64,000 bases of DNA from [Zimmermannella] alba NBRC 15616 (GCF_001570905.1 NZ_BCSO01000001.1:310001-374000); one strand, 5' to 3'. Positions 38,070-47,220 are shown, counted from the stretch's first letter. The notes: generated by a model not told the origin, from the letters alone. Translations and numbers: made by a program.

Positions 38070-38509
38070 CAACACATTCTTGGCTTGCTCGCACCGGCGG
38101 CATGGTGCTCGTGGTAGCGCTCGCCACGCTCCTCAGCGCATGTTCTCTAGGAGGAACCATGGACTACAACACCGAGGCCGAACTCGTGAGCCGCATCGCG
38201 AAGAGTGACGCGACGCTTGACGGCGTGCGTGTGGCCGATCTCACGGACTTCGAGTGGGACACCATGTGTGCCTTTGGTGAGGGCGCCGAACAGCAAGACG
38301 TCAAGGACGCGTGCGGCTTCGATACCGGCGAAGCTCACTTTGACTCGACCCCCGGCGGCGGCATTGTCTTCACCAAGGACGGCAAGGTGGTGGGGCTGTA
38401 CGGTCTCGTCTCGCGCAATGTGAGCAAGCACGCTTTCCTGGAGAAGTTCGGGCCGGATGCGGTCATCGACGCACCCGAAAACGGCCTGATTTCGTTCCTG
38501 GACGAGTAG
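38066..38509 (+). CDS. Lipoprotein, possible immunity partner of the WXG100-like protein
   Basis: A 147-residue lipoprotein with signal peptide and lipobox LLSAC. The mature part is acidic (SRIAKSDATLDGVRVADL, FEWDTMCAFGEG, GGGIVFTKDGKVVGLYGLVSR). The tryptophan-containing WDTMCAFGEG turn followed by a beta-rich end resembles small lipoproteins encoded behind polymorphic toxins, but I cannot name a family. The ATG overlaps the stop of the WXG100-like gene, so both are made together. A surface lipoprotein would be placed to neutralise an extracellular toxin; this is inferred from the arrangement only. Confidence 0.65.
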   Translation: MTTHSWLARTGGMVLVVALATLLSACSLGGTMDYNTEAELVSRIAKSDATLDGVRVADLTDFEWDTMCAFGEGAEQQDVKDACGFDTGEAHFDSTPGGGIVFTKDGKVVGLYGLVSRNVSKHAFLEKFGPDAVIDAPENGLISFLDE

Positions 38510-38582
38510 TCCGGGGTGAATCTGCCCGGAAGCCCACGGCGCTCGTGCGTGAGGCCGGTGTGCCTGCGACAATAGGCGCAAT

Positions 38583-39737
38583 ATGTCGACCGTGAATTCC
38601 GAATTCTCTCCGCTGCGCATTGGCCCCATCGAGCTGGCGTCGCCTGTTGTGCTTGCCCCGATGGCGGGCATCACGAACATGGCGTTCCGTCGCCTGTGCC
38701 GCGAATACGGCGGTGGCCTCTACGTGTCGGAAATGATCACGAGTCGTGCTCTCGTTGAGCGCACTCGGGTTTCGATGAAGCTCATCGAGCATCACCCGAG
38801 CGAAAACATCCGCTCTATTCAGCTCTACGGTGTCGATCCGAAAACCGTCCGTGAAGCTGTGAGGATGCTCGTGGCGGAAGGTCGCGCCGACCACATCGAC
38901 CTCAACTTCGGTTGCCCCGTGCCGAAGGTCACCCGAAAGGGCGGCGGCGCTGCACTTCCGTGGAAGTGCGAGCACTTCCGCCAGATTGTCTCGGGCGCAG
39001 TGAAGGCAGCGGACGACATCCCGCTCACGATCAAGATGCGTAAGGGCATCGATCCGGACCACCTCACCTATCTTGAGGCGGGCCGCATCGCAGAAGACGC
39101 GGGTGTCGCTGCTGTGGCGCTCCACGGTCGCACTGCCTCCGAGTTCTACTCGGGCAAGGCGGACTGGTCGGCCATCGCAAAGCTCAAGGAAAGGGTGACG
39201 AGCGTGCCGGTGCTCGGCAACGGCGACATCTGGTCGGGTGAAGACGGCCCGCGCATGATGCGGGAAACCGGTTGCGATGGTGTTGTTGTGGGTCGTGGAT
39301 GCCTCGGACGGCCATGGCTCTTCGGCGACCTCGAAGCAGCCTTCCGTGGCGAAGAGCACCGCATCCAGCCGACGCTTGGGGGAGTGGCGACCGCGCTCCG
39401 CCGACACACCGTGCTCCTCGCGGAGTTCCTCGACGATGAAGCGCACGCCTGCCGCGACATCCGCAAGCACATCGCCTGGTACTTCAAGGGCTACCCGATC
39501 GGTGGCGACACGCGTCGCCGCCTCGCACTCGTGGAATCCCTCGCCGAAATGGACGAAATCCTCGGCGAACTTGACCACGACGCCCCGTATCCGGGCGCAG
39601 ACGCGGAAGGCCCGCGCGGTCGTGCCGGTACGCCCAAGCGTCCGGCGCTCCCGGACGGTTGGCTCGACTCGCGCGATCTTGACGAACAGGGCCAACGCGA
39701 TGTGGCCGCAGCAGAAACGGAGAACTCAGGTGGCTAG
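38583..39737 (+). CDS. dusB: tRNA-dihydrouridine synthase (DusB type)
   Basis: A 384-residue flavoenzyme. The FMN barrel starts with SPVVLAPMAGITNMAFRRLC; the catalytic Cys lies in DLNFGCPVPKVTRKGGGAAL (about residue 116), and VALHGRTASEFYSGKADW and VLGNGDIWSGED bind cofactor and RNA. It reduces uridines in the tRNA D-loop. The C-terminal 60 residues are a hydrophilic extension seen in actinobacterial homologues. GACAAT (38568-38573) could be a -10 box for a very short leader. It overlaps the dgt start by 8 nt. Confidence 0.95.
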   Translation: MSTVNSEFSPLRIGPIELASPVVLAPMAGITNMAFRRLCREYGGGLYVSEMITSRALVERTRVSMKLIEHHPSENIRSIQLYGVDPKTVREAVRMLVAEGRADHIDLNFGCPVPKVTRKGGGAALPWKCEHFRQIVSGAVKAADDIPLTIKMRKGIDPDHLTYLEAGRIAEDAGVAAVALHGRTASEFYSGKADWSAIAKLKERVTSVPVLGNGDIWSGEDGPRMMRETGCDGVVVGRGCLGRPWLFGDLEAAFRGEEHRIQPTLGGVATALRRHTVLLAEFLDDEAHACRDIRKHIAWYFKGYPIGGDTRRRLALVESLAEMDEILGELDHDAPYPGADAEGPRGRAGTPKRPALPDGWLDSRDLDEQGQRDVAAAETENSGG

Positions 39738-41058
39738 TCCTCGTCTTGCCGAGCTCATGAATGCCTCTCGCTTTGATGAGTTCGTGGACGACGGGGCCTA
39801 CGGGCCGGAAGATTCCGAACGCTTTCTCGCTGAACGACACGAGTCACGCCGCCGCACCGCCTACGCGCGTGACCGTGCACGCTTGCTGCACTCGAGCGCG
39901 CTTCGACGCCTGGCTGCCAAGACGCAGGTGCTCTCGCCTGCCTCGGGCGTGAACTTCGCCCGCAACCGCCTCACGCACTCGCTCGAAGTCGCGCAGATCG
40001 GCCGCGAAATTGCGACGAACCTGCGACTCGACCCGGACATCGTCGACACCGCTTGTCTTGCGCACGACCTCGGTCACCCGCCCTTCGGTCACAACGGTGA
40101 GAAGGCACTCGACGCCTGGGCGGACGACTGTGGTGGCTTTGAGGGCAACGCGCAGACGCTGCGCATTGTGAGCAGGCTCGAGCCGAAGGTCGTCACGAGT
40201 GAGGGGCGCCCGCTGGGCCTCAACCTCACGCGCGCGTGCCTTGACGCATCCGTGAAGTACCCGTGGTCGCGTGAGGAAGGCCTGAGCCGCGGTACTCGCA
40301 AGTTTGGCTACTACGAAGACGACGAGCCAATCTTCCGCTGGCTTCGTGAGGGTGCTGTCGACGGACGCACTCCGATTGAAGCGCAGGTCATGGACCTCTC
40401 CGACGACATCGCGTACTCCGTGCACGACTTCGAGGACGCCATCATGGAGGGCTTCATTCCGCTCAAGGAACTCGCGTTGCCGGAGAACCGCCCCGCCATG
40501 CTCTTCACCGCGAGCGACTGGTCTGGCGGCAAGTTCTCGGAGGAGGAGCTCGACGAGGCACTCTGCCGTCTCGAAGCCTTGCCGGTGTGGATGACGGATG
40601 CCGACGACGATGCACGCCGGGTCCAGGCAAGCCTCAAGAACCTCACGAGCCAGCTCATCGGCCGCTTCGCACGCGCGGCAACCGCGGCGACGGAAGAGGA
40701 ACACGGCCAGGGTGTGCTCATCCGCTACCGCGCAGGGGTCGTCATCCCGCGAGAAATCAAGGCGGAAATTGCGCTCCTCAAGGGCATCGTCGCCGGCTTC
40801 ATTATGTCGGCGGATGCTCGTCAGCCGATCTACGCGCGCCAGCGCGAGCTGTTGACCGAACTGTGCGACCGGCTCTGGGAATCCGGCGACGAGCACCTTG
40901 AACCGATGTTCCGTCTCGACTTTGCGCAGGCCGCCGATGACACGGCGCGAAAGCGCGTCATCGTGGACCAGATTGCGAGCCTCACCGACCCCGGTGCGAT
41001 CGCCTGGTACTCGCGCCTGTGTGGGAGCGAACATGGCCTCGGCGGCGCAGTGATGTAG
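39730..41058 (+). CDS. dgt: Deoxyguanosinetriphosphate triphosphohydrolase-like protein (HD domain)
   Basis: A 442-residue HD-superfamily protein of the dGTPase-like group. The metal site comprises H83 ([13 protein letters not shown]), H112-D113 ([14 protein letters not shown]) and a later Asp in [17 protein letters not shown]. Relatives split dNTPs into nucleoside and triphosphate and help control dNTP pools. The position between dusB and dnaG is the usual one in actinobacteria. The GTG at 39730 has GGAG at 39719-39722 as its binding site and overlaps dusB; the longer frame beginning at 39277 lies inside dusB. Confidence 0.93.
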   Translation: MASPRLAELMNASRFDEFVDDGAYGPEDSERFLAERHESRRRTAYARDRARLLHSSALRRLAAKTQVLSPASGVNFARNRLTHSLEVAQIGREIATNLRLDPDIVDTACLAHDLGHPPFGHNGEKALDAWADDCGGFEGNAQTLRIVSRLEPKVVTSEGRPLGLNLTRACLDASVKYPWSREEGLSRGTRKFGYYEDDEPIFRWLREGAVDGRTPIEAQVMDLSDDIAYSVHDFEDAIMEGFIPLKELALPENRPAMLFTASDWSGGKFSEEELDEALCRLEALPVWMTDADDDARRVQASLKNLTSQLIGRFARAATAATEEEHGQGVLIRYRAGVVIPREIKAEIALLKGIVAGFIMSADARQPIYARQRELLTELCDRLWESGDEHLEPMFRLDFAQAADDTARKRVIVDQIASLTDPGAIAWYSRLCGSEHGLGGAVM

Positions 41059-41087
41059 CGCACGCGGCGGGTGTCGGTCGTGCCGTC

Positions 41088-41093
41088 TACAAT
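41088..41093 (+). promoter_or_regulatory. -10 box for a leaderless dnaG transcript
   Basis: TACAAT ends 7 nt before the ATG at 41101; no ribosome-binding site lies in the gap. The hexamer is close to the consensus TATAAT. Confidence 0.6.
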
Positions 41094-41100
41094 TCGGGGC

Positions 41101-43074
41101 ATGGCTCTCATCCGCAAGCGTGACATCGAAGAGGTTCGCGCGCGGACGAATATCGCCGACATTGTCAGCGACCACGTCACGCTGAAGAGTGCGGGTGTCG
41201 GCTCGCTCAAGGGCCTGTGTCCCTTCCACGACGAGCGCACGCCGTCCTTCCACGTCCGGCCACACCTGGGGCACTTTCACTGCTTCGGCTGTGGCGAATC
41301 CGGCGACGTCTACTCCTTCGTGCAGAAGATCGACCACGTCACCTTTTCTGAGGCCGTTGAGCGGCTGGCGGAGCGGATCAACTACCAACTCACGTACGAA
41401 GACGGCGCCCAGGCGCCCGACTACTCGCGCCGCGCGCGTCTGCTCCTCGCGAACCGTGCCGCTGAGCAGTTCTTCCAGGCACAGCTGCTCACCGAAGACG
41501 CTACTCCAGCACATGCCTTCTTGGGGGGTCGCTCCTTCGATGCCGAAGCTGCATCGCACTTCGGGGTCGGCTACGCCCCGAACACCTGGGATGCGCTCAC
41601 CACACACCTGCGCGAGCAGGGCTTCACGATGCAGGAGCTCAAGGACGCCGGGCTCGTGTCGACGAACGATCGCGGTTCCAGCTACGACCGTTTCCGAGGC
41701 CGCGTCATCTGGCCGATCCGCGACACCTCCGGCCAGACGCTCGGTTTCGGTGCGCGCAAGCTCTTTGACGAGGACAAGGGCCCGAAGTACCTCAACACCC
41801 CCGAAACACCGGTCTACCACAAGCAGCAGGTGCTCTACGGCCTCGACCTCGCGAAGAAGACCATCGCACGTGAGCACGAAGTCGTCGTGGTAGAGGGCTA
41901 CACGGACGTCATGGCTGCCCATCTTGCTGGCGTGACGAGCGCGGTGGCCACTTGCGGTACCGCGTTCGGCGTCGACCACATTAAGCTCATCCGCCGCATC
42001 ATGGATGACGAATCCGGGTCGGGCCGTGTCGTCTTCACCTTCGACCCGGATGAGGCGGGGCAAAAGGCTGCGCTCCGGGCGTTCCAGGAGGAAAAGCGCT
42101 TCACAGCGCAGACGTTCGTCGCGCAGCCGCCCGCCGGTCTTGACCCGTGTGATCTGCGTCTCGCACAGGGCAATCAGGCCGTCGTCGATCTCATCGCCGC
42201 AGCGCAGCCGATGTATGAGTTCGTCATCCGGCAGCATCTCTCGCACCACGATCTCGACACCGTCGAGGGGCGTGTTGCCGCGCTCCGTCAGGCAGCACCC
42301 GTCGTGGCGGGCATCCGTGACCGGGCCGTCCAACCCGAATATGTGCGCCTCTTGGCGAAATGGCTCGGGATGGACCTCCAGATGGTCGACCGTGCCGTGC
42401 AGCAGGCGCGGCGGGGGAGCACTGCATCCAGTCACGGACCGCAGACGATGCCCCCTCGTGCCATGACGCCGCGACGTGCACCCATGCCAGCGGGCGGGCG
42501 CTTCGATGCGCCAGAACCTGAAGGTTTCGAGCCACCTCCCGAGGATGCCTTCGAGCCGCCGCGCGAACATGCGGCACCCGATTTCGGACTGCCGCAGGTG
42601 CGCCTCGCGGATCTGCCGAATGATCACCTCACGCGGCTGGAACGCGACACCCTCATCGCCATCCTGCAGTACCCGACAGCGCTCCCGGGAACGCTGCTCG
42701 ATGAGCTCCTCGCGGTGCACATGAACGATGCCTCGCTGGCAACGGTTCGTGACGGCATCCTCGCTTCGCGGACGCAGCTCACGGAGCCCGGATGGATTGG
42801 GCGAATCGCCGACGAAGTGCCGCAGAGCTTCCGCGGTCTCGTTTCAGAGCTCGCGATGATGCCGTTGCCAGCCGGCCCCGATGAAGAGCGCGTGTACGCC
42901 TACGTGCGAGATATTGCCCGCACGCTCATCGAGCGAGACCTGCTGCGAACGAAGGCCTCGCTGGTGGGTGCGCTCAGCCGAACGGATCCGGTGCAGCAGG
43001 CCGAACGGTTCCGAGAGCTGCAGCAAGAGATTGCACAGCTTGAGGTGCAAAAGCGCCGCCTGCGTGGAGAGTAA
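41101..43074 (+). CDS. dnaG: DNA primase
   Basis: A 657-residue primase. The CHC2 zinc finger is C40-x2-H43 and C61-x2-C64 ([22 protein letters not shown]); the TOPRIM core has [15 protein letters not shown] and the acidic FDPDEAG. A Pro-rich linker at about residues 445-490 precedes the C-terminal helicase-interaction domain. DnaG makes RNA primers for lagging-strand and initiation synthesis. The start at 41101 has the -10 box TACAAT 7 nt upstream. The 3' end takes part in a hairpin that also covers the ribosome-binding site of the next gene. Confidence 0.97.
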   Translation: MALIRKRDIEEVRARTNIADIVSDHVTLKSAGVGSLKGLCPFHDERTPSFHVRPHLGHFHCFGCGESGDVYSFVQKIDHVTFSEAVERLAERINYQLTYEDGAQAPDYSRRARLLLANRAAEQFFQAQLLTEDATPAHAFLGGRSFDAEAASHFGVGYAPNTWDALTTHLREQGFTMQELKDAGLVSTNDRGSSYDRFRGRVIWPIRDTSGQTLGFGARKLFDEDKGPKYLNTPETPVYHKQQVLYGLDLAKKTIAREHEVVVVEGYTDVMAAHLAGVTSAVATCGTAFGVDHIKLIRRIMDDESGSGRVVFTFDPDEAGQKAALRAFQEEKRFTAQTFVAQPPAGLDPCDLRLAQGNQAVVDLIAAAQPMYEFVIRQHLSHHDLDTVEGRVAALRQAAPVVAGIRDRAVQPEYVRLLAKWLGMDLQMVDRAVQQARRGSTASSHGPQTMPPRAMTPRRAPMPAGGRFDAPEPEGFEPPPEDAFEPPREHAAPDFGLPQVRLADLPNDHLTRLERDTLIAILQYPTALPGTLLDELLAVHMNDASLATVRDGILASRTQLTEPGWIGRIADEVPQSFRGLVSELAMMPLPAGPDEERVYAYVRDIARTLIERDLLRTKASLVGALSRTDPVQQAERFRELQQEIAQLEVQKRRLRGE

Positions 43075-43106
43075 TTCCTCGATGAGGCCGACTAGGCTCG
43101 AGGAAT
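43074..43106 (+). promoter_or_regulatory. Hairpin joining the dnaG stop and the ribosome-binding site of the next gene
   Basis: ATTCCTCGA (43074-43082), which starts at the last base of the dnaG stop codon, is perfectly complementary to TCGAGGAAT (43098-43106), which contains the AGGAA (43101-43105) used by the ABC gene at 43112. The loop of 15 nt includes TAGGCT (43093-43098), a -10-like hexamer. In the folded state translation of the ABC gene should be weak unless ribosomes finish dnaG. Confidence 0.6.
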
Positions 43107-43111
43107 CATTG

Positions 43112-44146
43112 ATGAGCGTTGGAACGAACGGAGCAGTGTTGCCTGGAGTGAACGCATCACAGCGTGCCGTCCTCGCGAGTGACTTGAGCGTGAGCTACCT
43201 CGATCACGCGAGCGGACGCGAAGAGCGGGTCCTCTCCGGCGTGAACATCGCCCTCGGCCGTGGCGATATCCTCGGCGTCGTTGGGTCTGCCGGAAGCGGC
43301 AAGAGCGCCCTCGGACGTGTGCTCTCGGGCCGGAGCAGCCGTGGTCGCGCGTGGCCGAAGATCAGTGGCGGCAGCCTCGAGGTGGCGGGTATGGACCTGC
43401 GCTTCCCGAGCCGCGACACCAAGCGCCGCGTCGACCTCGACATTGGCTACCTTGCCGAGAACTCGGGCAATGAGCTGCGGAACGACCTCACGATCGCCGA
43501 GAACATTGCCGAGCCGATCCTCTCGCGCGACCGCGACTTCGACCGTCGCAAGCTCGGACGTGCCGCGGCCATGCTCATCGACGCGGTCGACCTCGAGCTC
43601 GGCATCCTCAACCGTTTCCCATTCGAATGCTCGAAGGGTCAACGTCAGCGCATCGCCTTCGCGCAGGCCCTCGTCGTTGAGCCGCGCGTGCTCATCATTG
43701 ACGAACCTGCACAGGGTGTTGACCTCATTGCTCGACCGGCGCTGTTCACACTCCTTGAGCGCATCAACCTTGCCCGCGAATGCACGATGGTCATCATGAG
43801 TCACGACCTCGCGACGATCGAACGTCTCACCTCAAACATCATCGTCCTCGACCAGGGGATGCAAGTCGGTCAGGGCGAGATTGAAGAAGTGCTGCGCGTG
43901 AGCGACTACCCGTACATTCGCCGCATGGCTCAGGCACGTGAGGCCGCACGAACCGAGCTCCCCGGCACCATCAGCAAGGACACGCTCGCGGCCATGGATC
44001 TCGTGGCCGAAGGCCTCTTCGGTGACGCCGCAGACGAGGCAGAGGCCCGTGAGCGCACCCGCCGAGCCCAGGAGGAGCTTGTGGCCCAGCGTGCCGAATT
44101 TGCTCGATTCCAGCAGCTGAATGGAGACGCCCGTGACCGCGACTGA
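43112..44146 (+). CDS. ABC transporter ATP-binding protein (OppD/DppD-like, no permease nearby)
   Basis: A 344-residue ATPase with intact motifs: Walker A GSAGSGKS, signature CSKGQRQR, Walker B VLIIDEPAQG and switch His in VIMSHDL. The segment GRGDILGVVGSAGSGKSALGRVLSG and the length resemble oligopeptide/nickel-type ATPases; the last 60 residues are a charged helix (EARERTRRAQEELVAQRAEF) not typical of that group. No permease or binding protein is encoded nearby, so its partner is elsewhere or its function is not transport. The ATG at 43112 has AGGAA 6 nt upstream; an in-frame ATG at 43082 exists. It overlaps the dehydrogenase gene. Confidence 0.8.
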   Translation: MSVGTNGAVLPGVNASQRAVLASDLSVSYLDHASGREERVLSGVNIALGRGDILGVVGSAGSGKSALGRVLSGRSSRGRAWPKISGGSLEVAGMDLRFPSRDTKRRVDLDIGYLAENSGNELRNDLTIAENIAEPILSRDRDFDRRKLGRAAAMLIDAVDLELGILNRFPFECSKGQRQRIAFAQALVVEPRVLIIDEPAQGVDLIARPALFTLLERINLARECTMVIMSHDLATIERLTSNIIVLDQGMQVGQGEIEEVLRVSDYPYIRRMAQAREAARTELPGTISKDTLAAMDLVAEGLFGDAADEAEARERTRRAQEELVAQRAEFARFQQLNGDARDRD

Positions 44147-45149
44147 GACCGCCACGACGCTGAGTCGCCACGAACCGCGCCTTGCCGAGACCCCGACGGC
44201 ACTCGACCCTGCTGAGCGTCCTGCCCCGGGTGGGATCTCGCTCCTCCCCGTTGAGGGTTCTGAGGCGTTCGCTGAAGCCGTTCACGCCGCAGGCGGCGAG
44301 ATCGTGCCGCTGGGGCCGGACACGCGCGGGCTCATTTTCCTTGACTACTCGAGGCCGGAACTGCTGGAACAGGCGCTTGACGAGCATCCGGGCATCACCT
44401 GGGTGCAGCTGCCTTACGCGGGTATTGACGCCATGGCATCCCGCGTGGCGCGTCACGCTGAGCGCGGCGTGCTCTTCACCTCCGCCAAGGGTGCCTACGC
44501 GGAACCCGTAGCCGAACACGCGCTCACGCTCGCCCTGGCGCTCCAGCGGCTCCTGCCCAAGCGCCTGCGCGCCACCTCATGGGGGAGTGCCGAGGGCCAG
44601 TCGATGTACGGCGCCAAGGTCGTCATCCTTGGCGCTGGCGGCATCGCCCGGGCGCTCATCGAGCAGCTGGCGCCCTTCCGAGCCGAGGTGACGATCGTGC
44701 GCCGGAGCGCAGGTCCTGTCCCTGGCGCACACCGGACCGTGCAGTTTGCCGAGCTCGATGCACAGCTTGTGGATGCAGACATCGTCATCCTCGCCGCAGC
44801 TGCAACCGATGAGACCCGCGGCCTCTTCGACGCGAAGCGTCTCGCTCTCCTCCCGAAGCATGCCGTCCTCGTGAACATTGCGCGCGGACCAATGGTCGTG
44901 ACCGACGACCTCCTGGCGGCGCTCGACGCAGGCGAGCTCTTTGGTGCAGCCCTCGACGTCACCGACCCTGAGCCCCTCCCGGACGGGCACCCGCTCTACG
45001 CGCACGAGCGGGCCATCGTGACACCGCACAGTGCCGATACGGTCGGGATGACCACACCGCTCCTCGCGGAACGCATCCGGCTCAATGTGGACGCATTCCT
45101 GCGCACGGGTGTGTTCGTTGGCCGCTGTGATCCCCGCATCGGGTACTGA
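44133..45149 (+). CDS. D-isomer specific 2-hydroxyacid dehydrogenase family protein
   Basis: About 338 residues. The NAD-binding domain has VVILGAGGIARALIEQL, the Asp/Arg pair follows in VTIVRRSAG, and the catalytic set is in LVNIARGPMVV (Arg), LDVTDPEPLPDGHPLY (Glu) and VTPHSAD (His). It reduces or oxidises a 2-hydroxy/2-oxo acid; the substrate is not predictable. The start is assigned to GTG 44133, with GGAG (44123-44126) in position; ATG 44121 is upstream in frame. Either start lies within the end of the ABC gene, so the two are coupled although no functional link is known. It is the last gene before the tRNA-Asn promoter. Confidence 0.85.
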   Translation: MTATETATTLSRHEPRLAETPTALDPAERPAPGGISLLPVEGSEAFAEAVHAAGGEIVPLGPDTRGLIFLDYSRPELLEQALDEHPGITWVQLPYAGIDAMASRVARHAERGVLFTSAKGAYAEPVAEHALTLALALQRLLPKRLRATSWGSAEGQSMYGAKVVILGAGGIARALIEQLAPFRAEVTIVRRSAGPVPGAHRTVQFAELDAQLVDADIVILAAAATDETRGLFDAKRLALLPKHAVLVNIARGPMVVTDDLLAALDAGELFGAALDVTDPEPLPDGHPLYAHERAIVTPHSADTVGMTTPLLAERIRLNVDAFLRTGVFVGRCDPRIGY

Positions 45150-45204
45150 CGAAGACGCGTTCAACCGGGGCTTCGCGGGTCTTGGACACGCTGAGACGCC
45201 TGAT

Positions 45205-45233
45205 TTGCATGTGTTCAAAAGTGTGGCTAAGCT
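45205..45233 (+). promoter_or_regulatory. Promoter of tRNA-Asn
   Basis: TTGCAT (45205-45210) and TAAGCT (45228-45233) are separated by exactly 17 bp; transcription would start about 10 nt before the tRNA. Confidence 0.75.
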
Positions 45234-45248
45234 AGCGGAGCTGTTTGA

Positions 45249-45321
45249 TCCTCGATAGCTCAATTGGCAGAGCAGCCGGCTGTTAACCGGCAGGTTGTTG
45301 GTTCGAGTCCAACTCGGGGAG
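45249..45321 (+). tRNA. tRNA-Asn (anticodon GTT)
   Basis: The 73-nt gene folds into a full cloverleaf: acceptor TCCTCGA with TCGGGGA (one G-U pair), D arm with GGCAGAGC, anticodon stem GCCGG/CCGGC around the loop CTGTTAA, and T arm GTTGG-TTCGAGT-CCAAC. The discriminator is G45321; CCA is not encoded. It reads AAC and AAT codons and decodes asparagine. Confidence 0.97.
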
Positions 45322-45326
45322 CGTGT

Positions 45327-45360
45327 GGCCCTCACCCTTCGGGGTGGGGGCCTTTTCTGT
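45327..45360 (+). terminator. Intrinsic terminator of tRNA-Asn
   Basis: GGCCCTCACCC (45327-45337) pairs over 11 positions (one G-U) with GGGTGGGGGCC (45342-45352) around a TTCG loop, directly followed by TTTTCTGT. It is the most classical terminator in the window. Confidence 0.92.
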
Positions 45361-45468
45361 GCGTGAGATGGCCAGTTCATTGGCCTCGACACGGCAAGCG
45401 GGACGTCACCGCGAAGGTGCGTCCCGCTGAACACGTGATGTGGGTTTTGCCGCCGCGTTGCCTGGTGG

Positions 45469-46047
45469 TTAGCCCTCGAGGTTGTCGGTGCCCGGGAGCC
45501 AGCTTTTGCCTGGCCCGCCCCAGGAACGCTTGCGCATGCGCTTGAATGCGTCCTTGTGCCACGGATGCTCGAGACGGTCGCAGTAGATGACCCCATTCAA
45601 GTGATCAAACTCGTGCTGCAAGATGCGGGCCATCCACCCCGAGACGCGCAGCTCATACTCCTCACCCTCGAGATTGCGAGCCCGCATGAGCGCCTGCTCC
45701 GAACGGCGCAGAGGATACCGCTCGCCCGGGAACGAGAGACAACCCTCGATTTCGCTGTCTTCATCGAGCTCAAGCAGCGATTCAGGTTCGGTTGGGGCAA
45801 GCCAGAGCACTGGGTCGATAGCGACATCACGCCAGCGCTCACCAGTCGACTCCTCCTCGTAGGAGTACACAAACAGTCGCTTGCCGACGCCCACCTGCGG
45901 ACCGGCGAGGCCAACGCCTGGAGCCGCATCCATGGTGTCGTACATGTCAGCAACCAGTTCGCGAATGCTGTCGTCAATGTCACCGACCGGCTGTGCAACG
46001 TCGTGCAGGACCGGATCGCCGTAAATGCGGATGGGAAGAATGGTCAT
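45469..46047 (-). CDS. def: Peptide deformylase
   Basis: A 192-residue peptide deformylase with its three motifs: GVGLAGPQVG (44-53), EGCLSFPG (101-108, metal-binding C103) and QHEFDHLNG (144-152, H145, E146, H149). It removes the formyl group from nascent proteins. The acidic insert between motifs 1 and 2 (LLELDEDSEIEG) is common in actinobacterial type I enzymes. The gene runs against tRNA-Asn and away from the DMT transporter gene. Its -10 box lies 6 nt before the ATG, so the transcript should be leaderless. Confidence 0.96.
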   Translation of the reverse strand: MTILPIRIYGDPVLHDVAQPVGDIDDSIRELVADMYDTMDAAPGVGLAGPQVGVGKRLFVYSYEEESTGERWRDVAIDPVLWLAPTEPESLLELDEDSEIEGCLSFPGERYPLRRSEQALMRARNLEGEEYELRVSGWMARILQHEFDHLNGVIYCDRLEHPWHKDAFKRMRKRSWGGPGKSWLPGTDNLEG

Positions 46048-46053
46048 GTACTC

Positions 46054-46059
46054 AGGCTA
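46054..46059 (-). promoter_or_regulatory. -10 box of a leaderless def transcript
   Basis: Read on the minus strand, TAGCCT ends 6 nt before the def ATG at 46047 (GAGTAC in between), without a ribosome-binding site. Confidence 0.5.
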
Positions 46060-46139
46060 GCCGGGGATCTTGCCTCTGCCGCGCGGGGGAGAGCGCGGCT
46101 GCACGGTGGGTTTGGCGCGCAGCTTGGCGACAGGACACT

Positions 46140-46145
46140 TATTAT
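46140..46145 (+). promoter_or_regulatory. -10 box of a leaderless DMT transporter transcript
   Basis: TATTAT lies 7 nt before the GTG at 46153. It supports that start and rejects the much longer frame that runs antisense through def. Confidence 0.6.
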
Positions 46146-46152
46146 CCTCGAT

Positions 46153-47154
46153 GTGCCGAATTTTGTCTCAGTGCTCAGCGAAGGCGTCTTGGGGTTGACC
46201 CCGACGCAGATGCTCGGCATCCCTCTGGCGCTCCTTGGCGCCGTCTTCATGTCTCTCGGGGCGAAGTATCAGCATCAGGGAGTCGCGAAGGTCGGCGTCA
46301 ACTCCGACGACGCGAGTGACGGGGCGCAGGGCCTCGGTGGCTCCCACCTGCTCGCACTGGTCGCGCGTCCTTCGTGGCTCATCGGCACCGCCATGCTCGG
46401 GCTTGCCATTGCACTCCAGCTGGCATCGCTCGCCTTTTCACCGCTCATTGTGGTGCAGCCGCTTGGCGTCGTATCGCTCGTGCTCACGACGATCCTGAGT
46501 GCCCGAGACACGGGTCGGCGGTTGAGTCGTTCCCGGATCACGGCGGTGACGCTGTGCGTTGTCGGCGTGAGCGTCTTCGTCACCATTGCGGCCCTCAGCA
46601 GTCGCGAGCGCATCATCACGAACTTGCGCATCGAAGTTGTCATCATTCTGCTGGCAGTGGCCGTTGCTGTGTTTGGCATAGCCTTTGTTGCGCTCCGCAA
46701 GCGGTTCAAAGCGCTCTTTTACATCGTGTGCGCGGGCGTGCTGTATGGATTTGTCGCCACGCTGGCCAAGATCACGATCAACCGCATCCAGAATGGTGCA
46801 TTTGATTGGCTCACGATACTCGTCGTGGTCATGCTCATCATTGGCACGGCCGTGGGCGCATACTTTGTTCAGATCGCGTATGCCTCGGGTCCGCCCGACA
46901 TGGTGGTTGCCGGACTCACTGTGATTGATCCGCTCGTCGCTGTCGTGATTGGCATCGTGGTGCTCGGTGAGACCGATGGCGCGCCGTGGAGTTCGTATCT
47001 CGGCTTCAGCCTGGCGGGTCTCGTAGCGATTGCCGGCGTGTTTTTGCTCGAACGTGGACAAAGCGAGGACGACGTCCAGGCAAGTAAGCAGGCGGCGCTT
47101 CGGAGTCGCGGCACGCCTAAAGCGGGCGACGCCGCGTCAAGCACCTCGCGGTAG
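46153..47154 (+). CDS. DMT-family transporter (EamA/NIPA-like)
   Basis: A 333-residue membrane protein with nine or ten helices. The first (TPTQMLGIPLALLGAVFMSLGA) is followed by YQHQGVAKV and an acidic loop, then helix pairs to residue 310 and a hydrophilic tail. The arrangement of helices and the EMxx-like LGETDGAPWSSYLGFSLAGL end fit the drug/metabolite transporter superfamily, close to NIPA-like members; the substrate is unknown. The GTG at 46153 is preferred because TATTAT lies 7 nt upstream and because the sequence PNFVSVLSEGVLGL right after it is typical of the start of actinobacterial homologues. It is transcribed divergently from def. Confidence 0.82.
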   Translation: MPNFVSVLSEGVLGLTPTQMLGIPLALLGAVFMSLGAKYQHQGVAKVGVNSDDASDGAQGLGGSHLLALVARPSWLIGTAMLGLAIALQLASLAFSPLIVVQPLGVVSLVLTTILSARDTGRRLSRSRITAVTLCVVGVSVFVTIAALSSRERIITNLRIEVVIILLAVAVAVFGIAFVALRKRFKALFYIVCAGVLYGFVATLAKITINRIQNGAFDWLTILVVVMLIIGTAVGAYFVQIAYASGPPDMVVAGLTVIDPLVAVVIGIVVLGETDGAPWSSYLGFSLAGLVAIAGVFLLERGQSEDDVQASKQAALRSRGTPKAGDAASSTSR

Positions 47155-47220
47155 CCTGATCGAACGCGTTCGTCGGGGAGCCACCCCACCGCCCATGTTC
47201 CGATCTCAAGGACGTTTCTC

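Noticed and set aside
39844-42720. A 958-residue open frame on the minus strand across dgt and dnaG
   Set aside because: It crosses two well-recognised genes, has low-complexity antisense composition and no start signals.
45556-46152. N-terminal extension of the DMT transporter reading through the def region
   Set aside because: The extension is antisense to def, has no membrane-protein character, and a -10 box with a family-like start is found at GTG 46153.
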